64,000 nt of DNA, from NCBI GenBank assembly GCA_009363875.1, contig CM018690.1, positions 15,455,692 through 15,519,691 on the forward strand. The letters are read 5' to 3'. Numbering within the stretch: position 1 is the stretch's first letter; each line of letters begins with the position of its first letter. Both the position numbers and the translations under genes were made by a program. The notes beneath the pieces were generated by a model. The model was not told where the DNA came from. It saw only the letters and a program-made list of their open reading frames with translations, and did not search any database. Positions 35,227 through 48,773 of the stretch are shown one piece after another. The DNA comes from Mikania micrantha. Lineage: Eukaryota; Streptophyta; Magnoliopsida; Asterales; Asteraceae.

Positions 35227-36635
35227 TGTAACACCCCACCCCGAAATAGGGGTGACGTGTCACTATTACATTAATCAAAGCAAAAGACATGGTTTCTATT
35301 AAGCAAATGATAGGATTACATATCCCCCAAAGACTGTTTAAGAGCCCTAGGTTAAATTGTTAATTACATATTGATCAATTGACCGTATTAGATGAACTAG
35401 CCTAAGCTACAAAAATCCACTAACATACTTTCACGGTCCAAAAATCCTAGAGCTTAGATTTTCTCTCCTCACGTCCCGCCCTGAGTAACATGTGAACCTG
35501 TTATGAACAAACATTAACGGAATGAGCCGAATGCCCAGTACAGATAAAGGCTTAAGTAACATAATCAATAACTGAATACGAATTTAGTAACAGAATCAAT
35601 TACTGAATGCGCGATAACAAAAGACAAAATGATATGATATAAAATAAAGCAAGACAATCAAATAAATCATATCATACGGATGTACCCTGAGCCAAATCTT
35701 AAATCACTACTGACATGCACCTATGTGCCGAACGTGCAATGGAGTGTGGGCATACACAGATCCATCCACCAGAAATCAAATACAAATATATCCTAGGACC
35801 AGTCCATACGCCTTCTTATGGCCTCATGTACCTCACAAGTACGAAGAAGACGCCGTGATCTCAGCTCACCGCCACGGTTGGTGCCACGTCATTGATGCCG
35901 CAATGACGTGCTTGCGGTCACCTCCGCAAGTGGGGACATGCTCGGGTAACAGATTACAAGAACGGAAGTGGTAACTCAGCAATGTATATCAAATACGCTT
36001 CTCACTAAGCGTTCAACCAAATCATAGTATAATATCAGAACATGTGATAATGATTTCAATCCAACAATTATATCACATGCAAGCAAAATGTATTCAATAA
36101 TAAATAATGTTTCAAAATTAATAACGGACAATACAAATGAAGCAGATCGATATATCAAAGACGTTCCAGAATTCCAAAGGCATGTGAGAATCAAATGGGT
36201 TACAATAATCAAATCATATACTGAAACGAAAAAGGAGGGGGGAAGAATCCGTACCTTTTAATACTTGTAGTGGTTTACAAAAGTACAATGCTGGTCTACA
36301 TACGTAGATAATAACCTACATTGTAGTTATATATTCATGAGGCTTAAAAATTCACTTTTATAAATCATAAATGGGATTATCTTTTATTTAAATATTTTCA
36401 TTAATTTACACTTTCTTTATCCTTTGTAAATTTTCATTTAGCGTTTAAGACTTTATTATTTTAAGTAACCATATTTAATAGCGTTTATAATCTTATGATA
36501 TATATTCGTCCGAGATTCGTCTATCACAATTATACCTTTTATATATGTGTATGTATACATAAGTAGATATATGTAGTAATCAAATAAATATATATAGTGA
36601 TCAATTATGAAAGTTAATATATATACGTGCACCAC

Positions 36636-36690
<55 letters not shown>

Positions 36691-37618
36691 TAAAATAAAT
36701 TACTTGCAGGATTTGGGTTAAATAAGAAGAAAAATAAAAAAAATCAAAATCGCTGCAAATGAGTAATGAATCTGTGACATCAGGACTCATTTGATTTCAA
36801 AAATAAAGAAATAAAACAAATTATAATTCTACCTTAAACTATCATCTTCTCCATAACAAAACCCATTTCTTCACCTGTAATTGATTTATTTATTTATTTA
36901 TTTTTTTGTCAAATTCTTTTCACACGAGTATTTGAACGTCTTAAGCAAAGGTTAAATGTTCGGTTTAGTTCGTTTACCTTGGTTGAAAGCTTCAGTTTAT
37001 GGGAACATATTTGGAGAACCGAAGGTCACGTCGGCGATTGTTGAAGGTGTTGCTGTTTCTGGTGGCTGGAGGATGACGAGCCGTGACGGAGATGACACAA
37101 GGTTGGCGTCTCACATCAGATTCGCTCGAGTAGTAGCCTGAGGATGGTTACGTGGTGGAGACGATCAAGTGGATGGTGGTGCTGGTGTTGCTTTCTCGGT
37201 CGTGTTTCCTTCTCGCCGGAGCTCTGTTCTTACGCCGGAGATGAGAAACACATCCGAGAGATGAGAAAGAGTGAGTTGTAAAATCTGTTGGTGAACCTTC
37301 ATTTATACACGAGTTAGCGGCAGGGTGGTCGGGAGGGAGGCGCGATGTCGGGGAAACAGGTCGACCGGTCGCCGGAAATATGGCGTCTGTTTCTTCTTCT
37401 TCTTTTCTGTTGTCTGTGTCATCTATATCATCTATTCTTTTTCCTTTTAATTTTTTTTTCTTCCTGCTGCGCACGTGAATTCCCGATCACACATATATGT
37501 GACTCCTTTACATAATTATGATTATTTTGTATTATTATTATACTTATTATATATTATCAAATTGTTTACTTCAACATTTGTAAAATTTGTCAACGAAACT
37601 TATTAATTATAATAACAA

Positions 37619-37661
<43 letters not shown>

Positions 37662-37778
37662 TATTATTATTATTACACTTATTATTATTATTAGGCTTAT
37701 TATTATTATTATACATTTTAGTTAATCTATAAAATTTTCTATTCTAATATTTTTTTTTGAATCTTTTCAGATATTTCA
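35227..37778 (-). repeat. 3' LTR of gypsy 2 (2552 bp)
   Basis: Minus strand begins TGAAATATCTGAAAAG (37778) and ends GGGGTGTTACA (35227). Contains an (AT)n run (36640-36686) and a (TTA)n run (37618-37720) that differ in length from the other LTR. Short open frames here on both strands have no recognised domain. Confidence 0.95.
37303..37308 (-). promoter_or_regulatory. TATA box of gypsy 2 3' LTR
   Basis: Minus strand CGTGTATAAATGAAGG, preceded by GC-rich sequence (CCGGCGACCGGTCGACC). The same site in the 5' LTR is 48421-48426. Confidence 0.6.
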
Positions 37779-37898
37779 ACTATTACCCCCTTAAAGAAAA
37801 TTTCGTCCTCGAAATTTTACGGTTGTCACATGATCAGTTATAGAAGTAATATAGCATCGAAAGAGATGACAAGGTTCACAGTTACTCTTACCATGAGG

Positions 37899-40800
37899 CT
37901 ATGCATCGAATAAACAGGGGTACAAAGAACGAATTGATTCTTCCATTTCCCAAGTCGCCTCTCTTTCAGAGTGATTCTTCCATAACACCTTAACAAACGG
38001 AATCACTTTCTTTCTCATAATCCTTTCTTGTCGATCCAATATTGCTTCCGGTTCTTCTTCATACGATAAATCCTCCTGAATCATGTGTAATGGGTAACTG
38101 ATGACGTGAAGCGGGTGGTAGTTGTATCCCCTCAACAAAGACACATGGAAGACGTTATGAACGTGAGAAAGTTGAGGCGGCAGTGCTAATCGATACGATA
38201 CTTCACCAATTCTTTCAAGAATCTCAAACGGACCAATAAAACGAGGACTAAGCTTTCCTTTTATTCCAAATCTGCGAACTCCACGACATGGCGAAACCTT
38301 CAAGAATACATGATCTCCAACTTTGAATTCTAAGGCTCGTCGATGTTTATCTGCATAACTCTTTTGTCTGCTTTGTGCTTCCTTTAACTTTTCTCTAGCA
38401 ATAGCAACCTTGTCATTCGTGATTTGTATCAATTCTGGTCCTTCAATTATTTTCTCACCAACTTCGTTCCAACAAATTGGTGCTCGACACTTTCGACCAT
38501 ACAAAAGTTCGAATGGGGCCATGTCGATGCTTGCTTGCCAACTATTATTATAAGCAAATTCGACAAGGCATAAATAATCATCCCAATTTCCCGTCCACTC
38601 GAGTGCACAAGCTCTAAGCATATCTTCAAGTGTCTGAATCATACGTTCTGATTGCCCATCTGTTTGCGGGTGAAAAGCCGTGCTAACTTTAATCTCGTAC
38701 CCAAAGCAGTTTGAAATCCCTTCCAAAATCGCGATGTAAATCTCGGATCCCTATCAGACACAATCGAGGCTGGGGTACCGTGTAACCGAATTATCTCTTT
38801 TATAAACACGTCCGCTAACTTGCTAACCGAAAATCCTTGTTGAATCGCCAGAAAGTGAGCTGATTTGGACAATCTATCAACCACGACCCAGATAGCATCA
38901 TTCTTCTTCAAAGTTTTAGGCAAGCCCGTAACAAAGTCCATTGAGATTTCATCCCATTTCCATAATGGAATATCTAGTGGCTGTAAAAGACCACTAGCTC
39001 GTTGGTGCTCAATCTTTATTTGTTGACATGTAAGACATTCACTCACGTACTTTGCAACGGCTTCCTTCATGCCATTCCACCAAAAGTTCTGACGTAAATC
39101 TCGATACATCATTGTATATCCTGGGTGGATAGAAAATGCGAGCTATGTGCTTCAGCTAGTAATGCCTCACGAAGAGCGGCGTCGTCGGGTACACATAATC
39201 TTTTGCCACACCAAATCACTCCTTGTTCATCTACATGGAACTCAGATTGTTTTCCCACCTCCATGTTCTCCAATATCGCCCATAATTCTCCATCATCTTT
39301 TTGTGCTTCTTTAATCCGTGAGATGAGATCAGGCTCGATTTGTAATTTTGCAAGATAACCATCTGATTGACCCATATGGATGCCAACACCCATTTTATCA
39401 AGATCCGTGATGATACGAGGTTGAATCTGAAGGCAAGATATTGCACCAAAGTTTTTCCTGCTCAAAGCATCGGCCACAACATTTGCTTTCCCCGGGTGGT
39501 ATTGAATATTGGCATCATAGTCTTTAAGAAGTTCTAACCACCTTCTTTGCCTCATATTTAGCTCTTTTTGTGTAAAAATGTATTTGAGGCTTTTGTGATC
39601 AGTGAAGATGTCACAAGTCTCACCGTACAAATAATGTCGCCAAATATTTAATGCAAACACCACAGCTGCTAACTCTAAGTCATGTGTCGGGTAGTTAACT
39701 TCATAAGGCTTTAATTGACGCGTGGCATAGGCGATAACTTTCTCGTGTTGCATTAGCACACAACCAAGACCTTTCTTTGAGGCATCACTATAAATCTGGT
39801 AACCGCCTGATCCACAAGGAAGAGTAAGTATTGGAGCAGATACGAGCCTTTTCTTTAATTCTTAGAAACTTTTCTCTCGTTCTTCATTCCACGAATACTT
39901 AACCCCTTTCCTCAAAAGCTGAGTGAGAGGTAAGGCAATGACAGAAAATCATTCCACAAATCTTCGGTAATAACCAGCTAGGCCCAAGAAGCTTCGAACT
40001 TCAGTGGCAGATGTGGGCCTAGGCCATTTTGTAATTACCTCTATCTTAGCAGGATCCATCATAATTCCTTCGGCAGAAACAACGTGACCAAGAAATGCAA
40101 CTTGATTGAGCCAGAAGTCACATTTTGAAAATTTTGCATACAACTTCTTTTGTCGCAGTGTATCGAGTACTTTTCGTAGGTGTTCCTCATGGTCTTCCTT
40201 GCTTTTAGAATATACCAAGATATCATCAATGAAAACGATCACAAACTTATTTAGAAACTCGTGGAATACATGATTCATTAAATCCATAAAGACTGCAGGC
40301 GCATTGGTTAGCCCAAAAGGCATAACCAAGAACTCGTAGTGGCCATAACGAGTACGGAATGCAGATTTAGAAACATCTTCCTCCCTAATCTTCAACTGAT
40401 GATACCCAGACCTTAGATCTATTTTTGAAAAGAATTTGGCACCCTGAAGTTGATCAAAAAGGTCGTCGATGTGAGGAAGAGGATATCGATTTCGAATTGT
40501 AATCTTATTCAACTCTCGGTAGTCAATGCACAACCGCATGCTACCATCCTTCTTCTTTACGAATAGGACTGGAGCACCCCAAGGTGAGACACTTGGTCTT
40601 ATGAATCCAAGTTCCAGCAATTCTTGCAACTGCTCCTTTAAATCTTTCGACTCCAACGGGGCCATACGATATGGAGCCTTAGAAATGGGTTGGGCACCAG
40701 GAATCAAATCAATAGAGAATTCTATCTCACGGTCAGGTGGTAACCCTGGCAATTCATCCGGAAACACATCTGGATACTCACAAACTACTGGATGACTATC

Positions 40801-41844
40801 GATACTAACTTCACCAACTGAAGTATCTATGATAGATGCTAAGAAACCAACACAACCATGAGATATCAACTTTTGAGCTTTAAGGGTAGAAATAATCTTA
40901 AGAGATTTATGAGGCTGGATTCCCTGATAGACAAGATCAGGATGGTGAAAATCACCAAAAATAACTTGCCGAGAATGACAATCGATGGTCACATGGTGTC
41001 GTGTTAACCAATACATCCCAAGGATGATATCAAACTCACCCATTTGCATAGGCAAAAGATCCGCTTTACGCACAATGGTGTCAATGGTGATAGGACAATC
41101 TTTATATATGTGTGTGATGACAATCGATTCACCAGTAGGAGTGGAAATACATAAAGTGTGATCTAAAAGTGATGGTGCAATCATAAGGTATTTTGTGAAC
41201 ATATGAGAGACTATGGAATGTGTTGCACCTGTATCAAATAACACACAAATATCACGTTCACCGATACGAAGAGTTCCAGATACGGTACCTGGGGCACTAG
41301 CAGCATCAGTAGCAGAAAGTGAGAAGACCCTTCCTCTAGAGTTAAGTGATGTAGAGTTCCCAACATTGTTCTTCTTGTCCGGTTGAGGACAATCCCTGAT
41401 CATGTGTCCGGTTTGACCACACCGAAAACAATTTCCCCCGGCTCGATGACAAATGCCTCGATGGTGTTTCCCACAGGTGTTGCATGGTGGAATCAAGGCC
41501 TGGTTCCGGTTCCCATACTGATTTAAAGGTTGAGCTTTAACTGGTGCTACATACGGCTGAATCTGATTTGTGGTTGGTTTCGGATTCTGGGGTCTCGATT
41601 GCCATGGTCGTGACTGATTCCCATTGTGTCTGATAACTTGAACTCTACGGTCTTGCTGATTTGAACCATTGGATGATTGACCCGAAGTCTGAATACTTTG
41701 CCCGTCTCTGTCTCTTTTCTTGTTGTCCCCGGCGCGAGACAAAAATTCTTTTCTTTCAAACTCATAAGTCTTCATAGCATCAGCAACCTCTGTTAAATCT
41801 TTGAACTTCATGAACATTATTGACTTCCGAATTCGATCACACAC
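37899..41844 (-). pseudogene. gypsy 2 gag end and pol (PR, RT, RH, IN, chromodomain)
   Basis: The long frame 39949-41844 holds the end of Gag with a zinc knuckle (CFRCGQTGHMIRDC), protease (LFDTGATHSIV) and most of RT (CIDYRELNK, YGHYEFLVMPFGL, FIDDILVYS), ending at a stop after GYYRRFVE. A further stop follows near 39862. RNase H is at 39109-39759 (TDHKSLKYIF). A frameshift near 39120 leads to integrase (zinc finger, then SDRDPRFTSRF) at 38639-39112, and another near 38690 leads to FHPQTDGQSER and the C-terminus with a chromodomain-like EEPEAILDRQERIMRKK...VKVLWKNH segment, ending at 37899. At least four lesions, so it cannot produce an intact polyprotein, although each domain is well conserved. 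Confidence 0.9.
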
Positions 41845-42524
41845 TGCCCATTTGCACTTTTCTGCTTGAACTGCCGGGACCCTGCTGCATCCCCCACAAT
41901 ACTTGCCAACCTTGCAAAACGTGTTATGAACTCTGAAGACGGTTCATCATTCCCTTGTCGGATAACAGCATACTCCCTTTTGTAGGCTTCTTGATCAGCT
42001 GTAGAGAAATACTTATCATAGAAAATGGTACGAAAATCTACCCATGAAAGAGTAGCTACATAAGTTTCTCCACCTTTGGCTTGCTTGTATCCTTCCCACC
42101 AAGTCTGTGCATCATCTTCCAACTTGTAAGTAGCCAATCTAACTTTATACTGATCCGCAACTCCTAAAACTTCAAAAATCTTCTCAACATGGGCTATCCA
42201 GTTCCTAGCATCGATCGGATTTGTTGCATGAGTGAAAGATCTTGGCTTTTGCTTTTGGAACCTCTGAATCCATACATGTATTCCTTCAGTCATGTTGTTC
42301 GCATTAGTTTCAATCCGTTGGTTGGTGTTCCCCCGTCCTTCAGCACGGTTTTGATTCTGGACAGCCTCCACGGTTTGGGCGACAAAGTTAGGTAATAACC
42401 CTTCAAAAGCTTGATGGATGGCAGAAACCATGTTTGGGTCAACTGGAGTTTCGTTTGAATCAGTATTGGCATGTGAATGGTTCGTATGACGGGTGTTCCT
42501 ACGCGGCTGACGACGAGGTGGCAT
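41817..42524 (-). pseudogene. gypsy 2 gag, capsid part
   Basis: ATG at 42524, 127 bp from the primer site, opens MPPRRQPRRNTRHTNHSHA. The capsid region has TWWEGYKQAKG, VDFRTIFYDKYF and FITRFARLASIVGD. A one-base frameshift near 41885 moves the true continuation (QAEKCKWAVCDRIRKSIM) into the pol frame, so this frame ends artificially at 41817 after 235 codons. Without that lesion gag and pol would form one frame, as in many plant chromoviruses. Confidence 0.85.
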
Positions 42525-42650
42525 CTAAAATAATAGACACGAAGATTAGAACATAGGAATACTAAGAATACTTGTTGTAGTCCTAACCCAAATGTCTACC
42601 CAATCCTCACATGTTCTAATTATTATAGTTTAAGTTTTCTACAGGAAAGA

Positions 42651-42668
42651 GCCTCTGCTCTGATACCA
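42651..42668 (-). other. Primer-binding site of gypsy 2
   Basis: Minus strand TGGTATCAGAGCAGAGGC, four bases after the LTR end, complementary to initiator tRNA-Met. Confidence 0.9.
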
Positions 42669-43144
42669 TAACTGTAACACCCCACCCCGAAATAAGGGTG
42701 ACGTGTCACTATTACATTAATCAAAGCAAAAGACATGGTTTCTATTAAGCAAATGATAGGATTACATATCCCCAAAAGACTGTTTAAGAGCCCTAGGTTA
42801 AATTGTTAATTACATATTGATCAATTGACCGTATTAGATGAACTAGCCTAAGCTACAAAAATCCACTAACATACTTTCACGGTCCAAAAATCCTAGAGCT
42901 TAGATTTTCTCTCCTCACGTCCCGCCCTGAGTAACTTGTGAACCTGTTATGAACAAACATTAACGGAATGAGCCGAATGCCCAGTACAGATAAAGGCTTA
43001 AGTAACATAATCAATAACTGAATACGAATTTAGTAACAGAATCAATTACTGAATGCGCGATAATAAAAGACAAAATGATATGATATAAAATAAAGCAAGA
43101 CAATCAAATAAATCATATCATACGGATGTACCCTGAGCCGAATC

Positions 43145-46100
43145 TAGGAATGACAATGGGCCGGGTTCGGGTAGGGTATTGCTAATCCCAGTCCCATACC
43201 CGATTGTAAAAATATGTCCCATACCCGGCCCATTACCCGTCGGGTATCTATCGGGTAATTACCCATCGGGTATCGGGCATACCCACGGGTATCGGGCATA
43301 CCCATTAGTGTATTATACACAATTTTTTGAGAATTTCCGAATGCATTTGATTACTAACAATAAATTATAATCCATAAATTATTTACATATAATATAATTG
43401 ATATTATATCAACACCATAATTCATAAATAAGAAAATGTAAATACCATAACAAAAAATCTCAAAATATGCTGTCATAATTTATTACAATATTCAAAACAC
43501 ATGACTAGTTTTTAAATAATAAACTTGCTAAACTTGCAGCTTGCTCTGATCTAACATAACGGCCATGTCAATCCTTCGAACCACATTCCTACAATTATAA
43601 GAAAATAAATGAAATATATTGAATAAACGAACACTGAAATAATATAAGTATAATAAATTGGATAAGTAGAGTATATATTCACCTCATCAACTTCATCATA
43701 GTCATACTCTATTGTTTGACAATATGCTTCGGTTTCTTTTGAACAACTTGCTGTGTATAAAAAAAACAACACAATTAATATATATAAAAAAATTATTTTA
43801 TAAATATAATAAAATAAAGTTACCTCTTATTTCATTTATAAGCCAACTTTGAGCACACATCAAAGCTTCCAATGTGCTTGGATGAAGGCGGCTTCGATGA
43901 GGACTCACCAATCTACCACCTGTACTAAATGAAGACTCAGAGGCAACAGTTGTTATTGGAATTGCCAAGACATCTCGAGCTATCTTTTGAAGTGTTGGGT
44001 ACTTCATTCCATTTGTTTTCCACCAAGCTAGTATGTCAAGATCTATGTTGGGTGAACAAACTTTCTCTTCAAGGTAATGGTCAAGCTCCAATTTAATACC
44101 TCCTACAACATTAGAATGAAGCTTTTATGTCAAAGTATGTTAATTCAAAAATTAACTAAATAACCAAATATGGTAAGAAAAAGAACATACCTGATGTATT
44201 TTTCTCAGCAACATATGATGAATAGTCATCAAACAATCCACTTTCACTCTTATCATGATTTGTAGTAGACCTATCATAATCATGGTTCCTTGAATTATCA
44301 AAACTTTTGCTTTTATAGTCTTCAAACAATTCATATATAAACCTTTTATGGTTCTCAATTTCATCATTAGCTTCTTTTTTAGAACCATATAGTATCGGAA
44401 AAAAATACTCCATAATTGATAACTTGTAACGAGGATCAAGAATAGCTGCTACTCCCATAAACCCATGAATAGTTGACCAATATTTCTCATACTTAGAAAT
44501 CATTTGATTGGCCATATCCTTGATCACCTTCTCCTCATCTTTACTCCACTTTTCTAAAGCAAATTTTATTCCATATATAGACTTAAAAAATAAATTTGAT
44601 GTGGGATACTTTGTTCCAGAAAACAACTCGGTTACATCATAAAATACTTTCAACTTGTGACAAATAGTGATAGCCAAATCCCAGTCTTTCTCTGTTGGCA
44701 AACTTTTATATTGGGCCTCTCGTTGCTTAAGACGCTTAAGCACTTCTTTGTAACGTGAAGCAACATTCAACATCAGGTATGTTGAATTCCAACGGGTTTT
44801 ACAATCAAGGGATAACTTCTTGTAAAATGGAATTGCTAAATGTCGAGCTGCTTCTTCAAACTTTTCATATCTTTTTGGTGTTGCTGTCCAAAAACCAACA
44901 CTATCTCTAATTCTCTCTATCCCATCAGCAATAATCGACAACCCATCTTGGACAATTAGATTTAGAATGTGAGCACAACAACGCATATGAAATAACTTAC
45001 CTCCCAAAATAAGATCACACAAAGATAATTTATCTAGTAATAAGTGAATCAACAAGTCGTTTGTTGTGCAATTATCAACAGTTATTGTGGATACTTTTCT
45101 ATCTATGTTCCAATCACATAAAGACTCATACAAAACTTTGGCAAGAACTTTAGCAGTATGAGGACAAGGAACATAAATAAACCTAATGCAAAAATAATAA
45201 ACGTTATACAAAACTTAAATGGAAATATATATATAAAATACAACTTTGTACCTCATTATTCTACTTTGCATCTCCCAATTATCATCGATGAAATGGGTAG
45301 TAATTGCCATAAATCCTTTTTTCTGATTACTTGCTGTCCACATGTCTGTGGTAATAGCAATCCTACTCGTATTCTTCTCCAAAATTCTTAAAAAAATAAT
45401 TGTCACTATTAATATAACATAACATATATTTCAATACAAAAATTAAACGATATACCTCATTGTCTTCTTTTTCTCATATTCAAAAATCTTAAATATATCA
45501 GTTTTGAGGGTATTTCGGGATGGAACCTTAAAAAAAGGTTGGAGGCCCCCCACAAACTTTCTAAACCCATGATGCTCAACAACAGAAAGTGGATACTCAT
45601 GCATAACTACCATCTCTGCAAGATCTTTTCTTGACTTATCAGCATCAAAGTTATAGCAAGAAAGATCTGATTGTCCTGTTGTCTTTATTTGATTCATCGA
45701 TAAGACTTGTTGGCGTATATCTTTATTTTTTCGTTTCTTACAGCTATCCATATGAGCAAGTAAATGGCGTGTACCATTTGTGCTCTTTGCTTCTAACTTG
45801 GCCTTACAATAAACACACTCTGCCTTTTTCTCACCATTGATTATTAACTTTGTGAAATGCTCCCATGCAGGTGAAGATGCCTTCCTTTTTTTTATCATTA
45901 TTATTAAATTGTTCTTGTTCCTGAGATTTATCTGTGTTTGTTGATTGATGCTCTTGAGAATGTTGATTAGTGTCATCATATTTTTGTGTATTGGAGCTAT
46001 CACAACCTACAATTCCTTCTCCTTCTCGTCCATGCTACCTAAGAAACACACTGTTATAATTACATTCTAACATAATCTCAAGTATTATTTCTTAATTTCT

Positions 46101-46805
46101 TACTCTAATAAAAATCTAAGAAACATTCTTACTAAAATAATCATCTAAAAGAAGAAAATATTACCTTCAAGTGATGATTAGGAGAACCAACGATAGTTAC
46201 TAAACCAGAACGACAATAGAAATTGCAATCAAATGATAGATGATGCTTCTTGTTCTTGCGTTCTAGACGGTGGAAGATCAGAAATGAACCAATAATACTA
46301 AATTGCACCATGATGAAGGTGTGATAAGTTATAAAAGCGACGATTCAGTTCAATGCAATAGCTAATCAAGAATCGATGCAAGGAGCATGTTACAATTGGG
46401 AACAAAGGTAATATATAAATGAAAATTAAAAAAAATTGGATCAAGATTTGCATCTGGGAAAGATAATATCATATGGGAAATAGGAATGTTGATTTAGACC
46501 TTCAGACGGCACATGGCATATGCCATGATTACACTGTACTTCTTGGAAATAGAAATTACATTATATAAAGAAAACTAAAAATTATTAATAATATTTTTCG
46601 GGTATTACTTGCGGGTATTACTTCGGGTAATCGGGCCGGGTATCGGGCCGGGTATTACTTAATCCCGTACCCGTACCCGAACCTGAAAAAAAAATTAATT
46701 TGATCCCATACCCGGTCCCATACCCTAATATTCGGGCCAATACCCGGCCCAAAAGTTTCGGGTTTCGGGTTTACCAATCGGGTATGGGTTTTTCTGCCAT
46801 TCCTA
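43145..46805 (-). mobile_element. Autonomous-looking hAT transposon (3661 bp)
   Basis: Perfect 8-bp target duplication GCCGAATC (43137-43144 and 46806-46813). Terminal inverted repeats TAGGAATGACA and TAGGAATGGCA (10 of 11). Both subterminal regions are dense in CGGGTA/TACCCG motifs (43155-43310 and 46597-46795), probable transposase-binding repeats. Contains one spliced transposase gene on the minus strand. Both the duplication and the ends are intact, so the insertion is recent; it post-dates gypsy 2. Confidence 0.95.
43568..45979 (-). CDS. hAT transposase with BED zinc finger
   Basis: Six exons with GT/AG borders and compatible phases: 45456-45979, 45252-45386, 44191-45182, 43824-44102, 43683-43750 and 43568-43588, giving 672 residues from the first in-frame ATG. 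A BED finger (PAWEHFTKLI, CVYCKAKL, GTRHLLAHMDSC) is followed by the RNase H-like catalytic domain: ITTDMWTASNQKKGFMAI with the first Asp, STITVDNCTTND with the second, and CAHILNLIVQDG. The C-terminus has the hAT dimerisation signature (DILAWWKTN, YPTLQKIARDVLAIP, SSFSTGGR). In an upstream frame, sequence such as NTQKYDDTNQHSQEHQ looks like the natural N-terminus, joined by a one-base slip in an A-run near 45890. Translation may therefore start at 45979 or further in. Otherwise intact. Confidence 0.85.
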
Positions 46806-46831
46806 GCCGAATCTTAAATCACTACTGACAT

Positions 46832-46857
46832 GCACATAGAGCTGCAGCTCTATGTGC
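46832..46857. repeat. 26-bp perfect palindrome in gypsy 2 5' LTR
   Basis: Arms GCACATAGAGCTG / CAGCTCTATGTGC, perfect dyad. The matching place in the 3' LTR (near 35717) reads only GCACCTATGTGC, so about 14 bp are extra here. It lies 19 bp from the hAT target duplication. Confidence 0.85.
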
Positions 46858-47764
46858 CGAACGTGCAATGGAGTGTGGGCATACACAGATCCATCCACCA
46901 GAAATCAAATACAAATATATCCTAGGACCAGTCCATACGCCTTCTTATGGCCTCATGTACCTCACAAGTACGAAGAAGACGCCGTGATCTCAGCTCACCG
47001 CCACGGTTGGTGCCACGTCATTGATGCCGCAATGACGTGCTTGCGGTCACCTCCGCAAGTGGGGACATGCTCGTGTAACAGATTACAAGAACGGAAGTGG
47101 TAACTCAACAATGTATATCAAATACGCTTCTCTCTAAGCGTTCAACCAAATCATAGTATAATATCAGAACATGTGATAATGATTTCAATCCAACAATTAT
47201 ATCACATGCAAGCAAAATGTATTCAATAATAAATAATGTTTCAAAATTAATAACGGACAATACAAATGAAGCAGATCGATATATCAAAGACGTTCCAGAA
47301 TTCCAAAGGCATGTGAGAATCAAATGGGTTACAATAATCAAATCATATACTGAAACGAAAAAGGAGGGAGTAAGAATCCGTACCTTTTAATACTTGTAGT
47401 GGTTTACAAAAGTACAATGCTGGTCTACATACGTAGATAATAACCTACATTGTAGTTATATATTCATGAGGCTTAAAAATTCACTTTTATAAATCATAAA
47501 TGGGATTATCTTTTATTTAAATATTTTCATTAATTTACACTTTCTTTATCCTTTGTAAATTTTCATTTAGCGTTTAAGACTTTATTATTTTAAGTAACCA
47601 TATTTAATAGCGTTTATAATCTTATGATATATATTCGTCCGAGATTCGTCTATCACAATTATACCTTTTATATATGTGTATGTATACATAAGTAGATATA
47701 TGTAGTAATCAAATAAATATATATAGTGATCAATTATGAAAGTTAATATATATACGTGCACCAC

Positions 47765-47806
<42 letters not shown>

Positions 47807-48420
47807 CACTAAAATAAATTACTTGCAGGATTTGGGTTAAATAAGAAGAAAAATAAAAAAAATCAAAATCGCTGCAAATGAGTAATGAATCTGTGACATC
47901 AGGACTCATTTGATTTCAAAAATAAAGAAATAAAACAAATTATAATTCTACCTTAAACTATCATCTTCTCCATAACAAAACCCATTTCTTCACCTGTAAT
48001 TGATTTATTTATTTATTTATTTTTTTGTCAAATTCTTTTCACACGAGTATTTGAACGTCTTAAGCAAAGGTTAAATGTTCGGTTTAGTTCGTTTACCTTG
48101 GTTGAAAGCTTCAGTTTATGGGAACATATTTGGAGAACCGAAGGTCACGTCGGCGATTGTTGAAGGTGTTGTTGTTTCTGGTGGCTGGAGGATGACGAGC
48201 CATGACGGAGATGACACAAGGTTGGCGTCTCACATCAGATCCGCTCGAGTAGTAGCCTGAGGATGGTTACATGGTGGAGACGATCAAGTGGATGGTGGTG
48301 CTGGTGTTGCTTTCTCGGTCGTGTTTCCTTCTCGCCGGAGCTCTGTTCTTACGCCGGAGATGAGAAACACATCCGAGAGATGAGAAAGAGTGAGTTGTAA
48401 AATCTGTTGGTGAACCTTCA

Positions 48421-48426
48421 TTTATA
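48421..48426 (-). promoter_or_regulatory. TATA box of gypsy 2 5' LTR
   Basis: Same context as 37303-37308 (GTGTATAAATGAAGG on the minus strand). As this is the 5' LTR it would drive the element's genomic transcript. Confidence 0.6.
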
Positions 48427-48736
48427 CACGAGTTAGCGGCAGGGTGGTCGGGAGGGAGGCGCGATGTCGGGGAAACAGGTCGACCGGTCGCCAGAAATAT
48501 GGCGTCTGTTTCTTCTTCTTCTTTTCTGTTGTCTGTGTCATCTGTATCATCTATTCTTTTTCCTTTTAATTTTTTTTCTTCCTGCTGCGCACGTGAATTC
48601 CCGATCACACATATATGTGACTCCTTTACATAATTATGATTATTTTGTATTATTATTATACTTATTATATATTATCAAATTGTTTACTTCAACATTTGTA
48701 AAATTTGTCAACGAAACTTATTAATTATAATAACAA

Positions 48737-48773
<37 letters not shown>

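Noticed and set aside
36956..37141. Open frame starting MFGLVRLPWLKASVYG, repeated at 48075-48260
   Set aside because: It lies in both LTRs of gypsy 2 on the strand opposite to transcription, has no domain, and is duplicated only because the LTR is.
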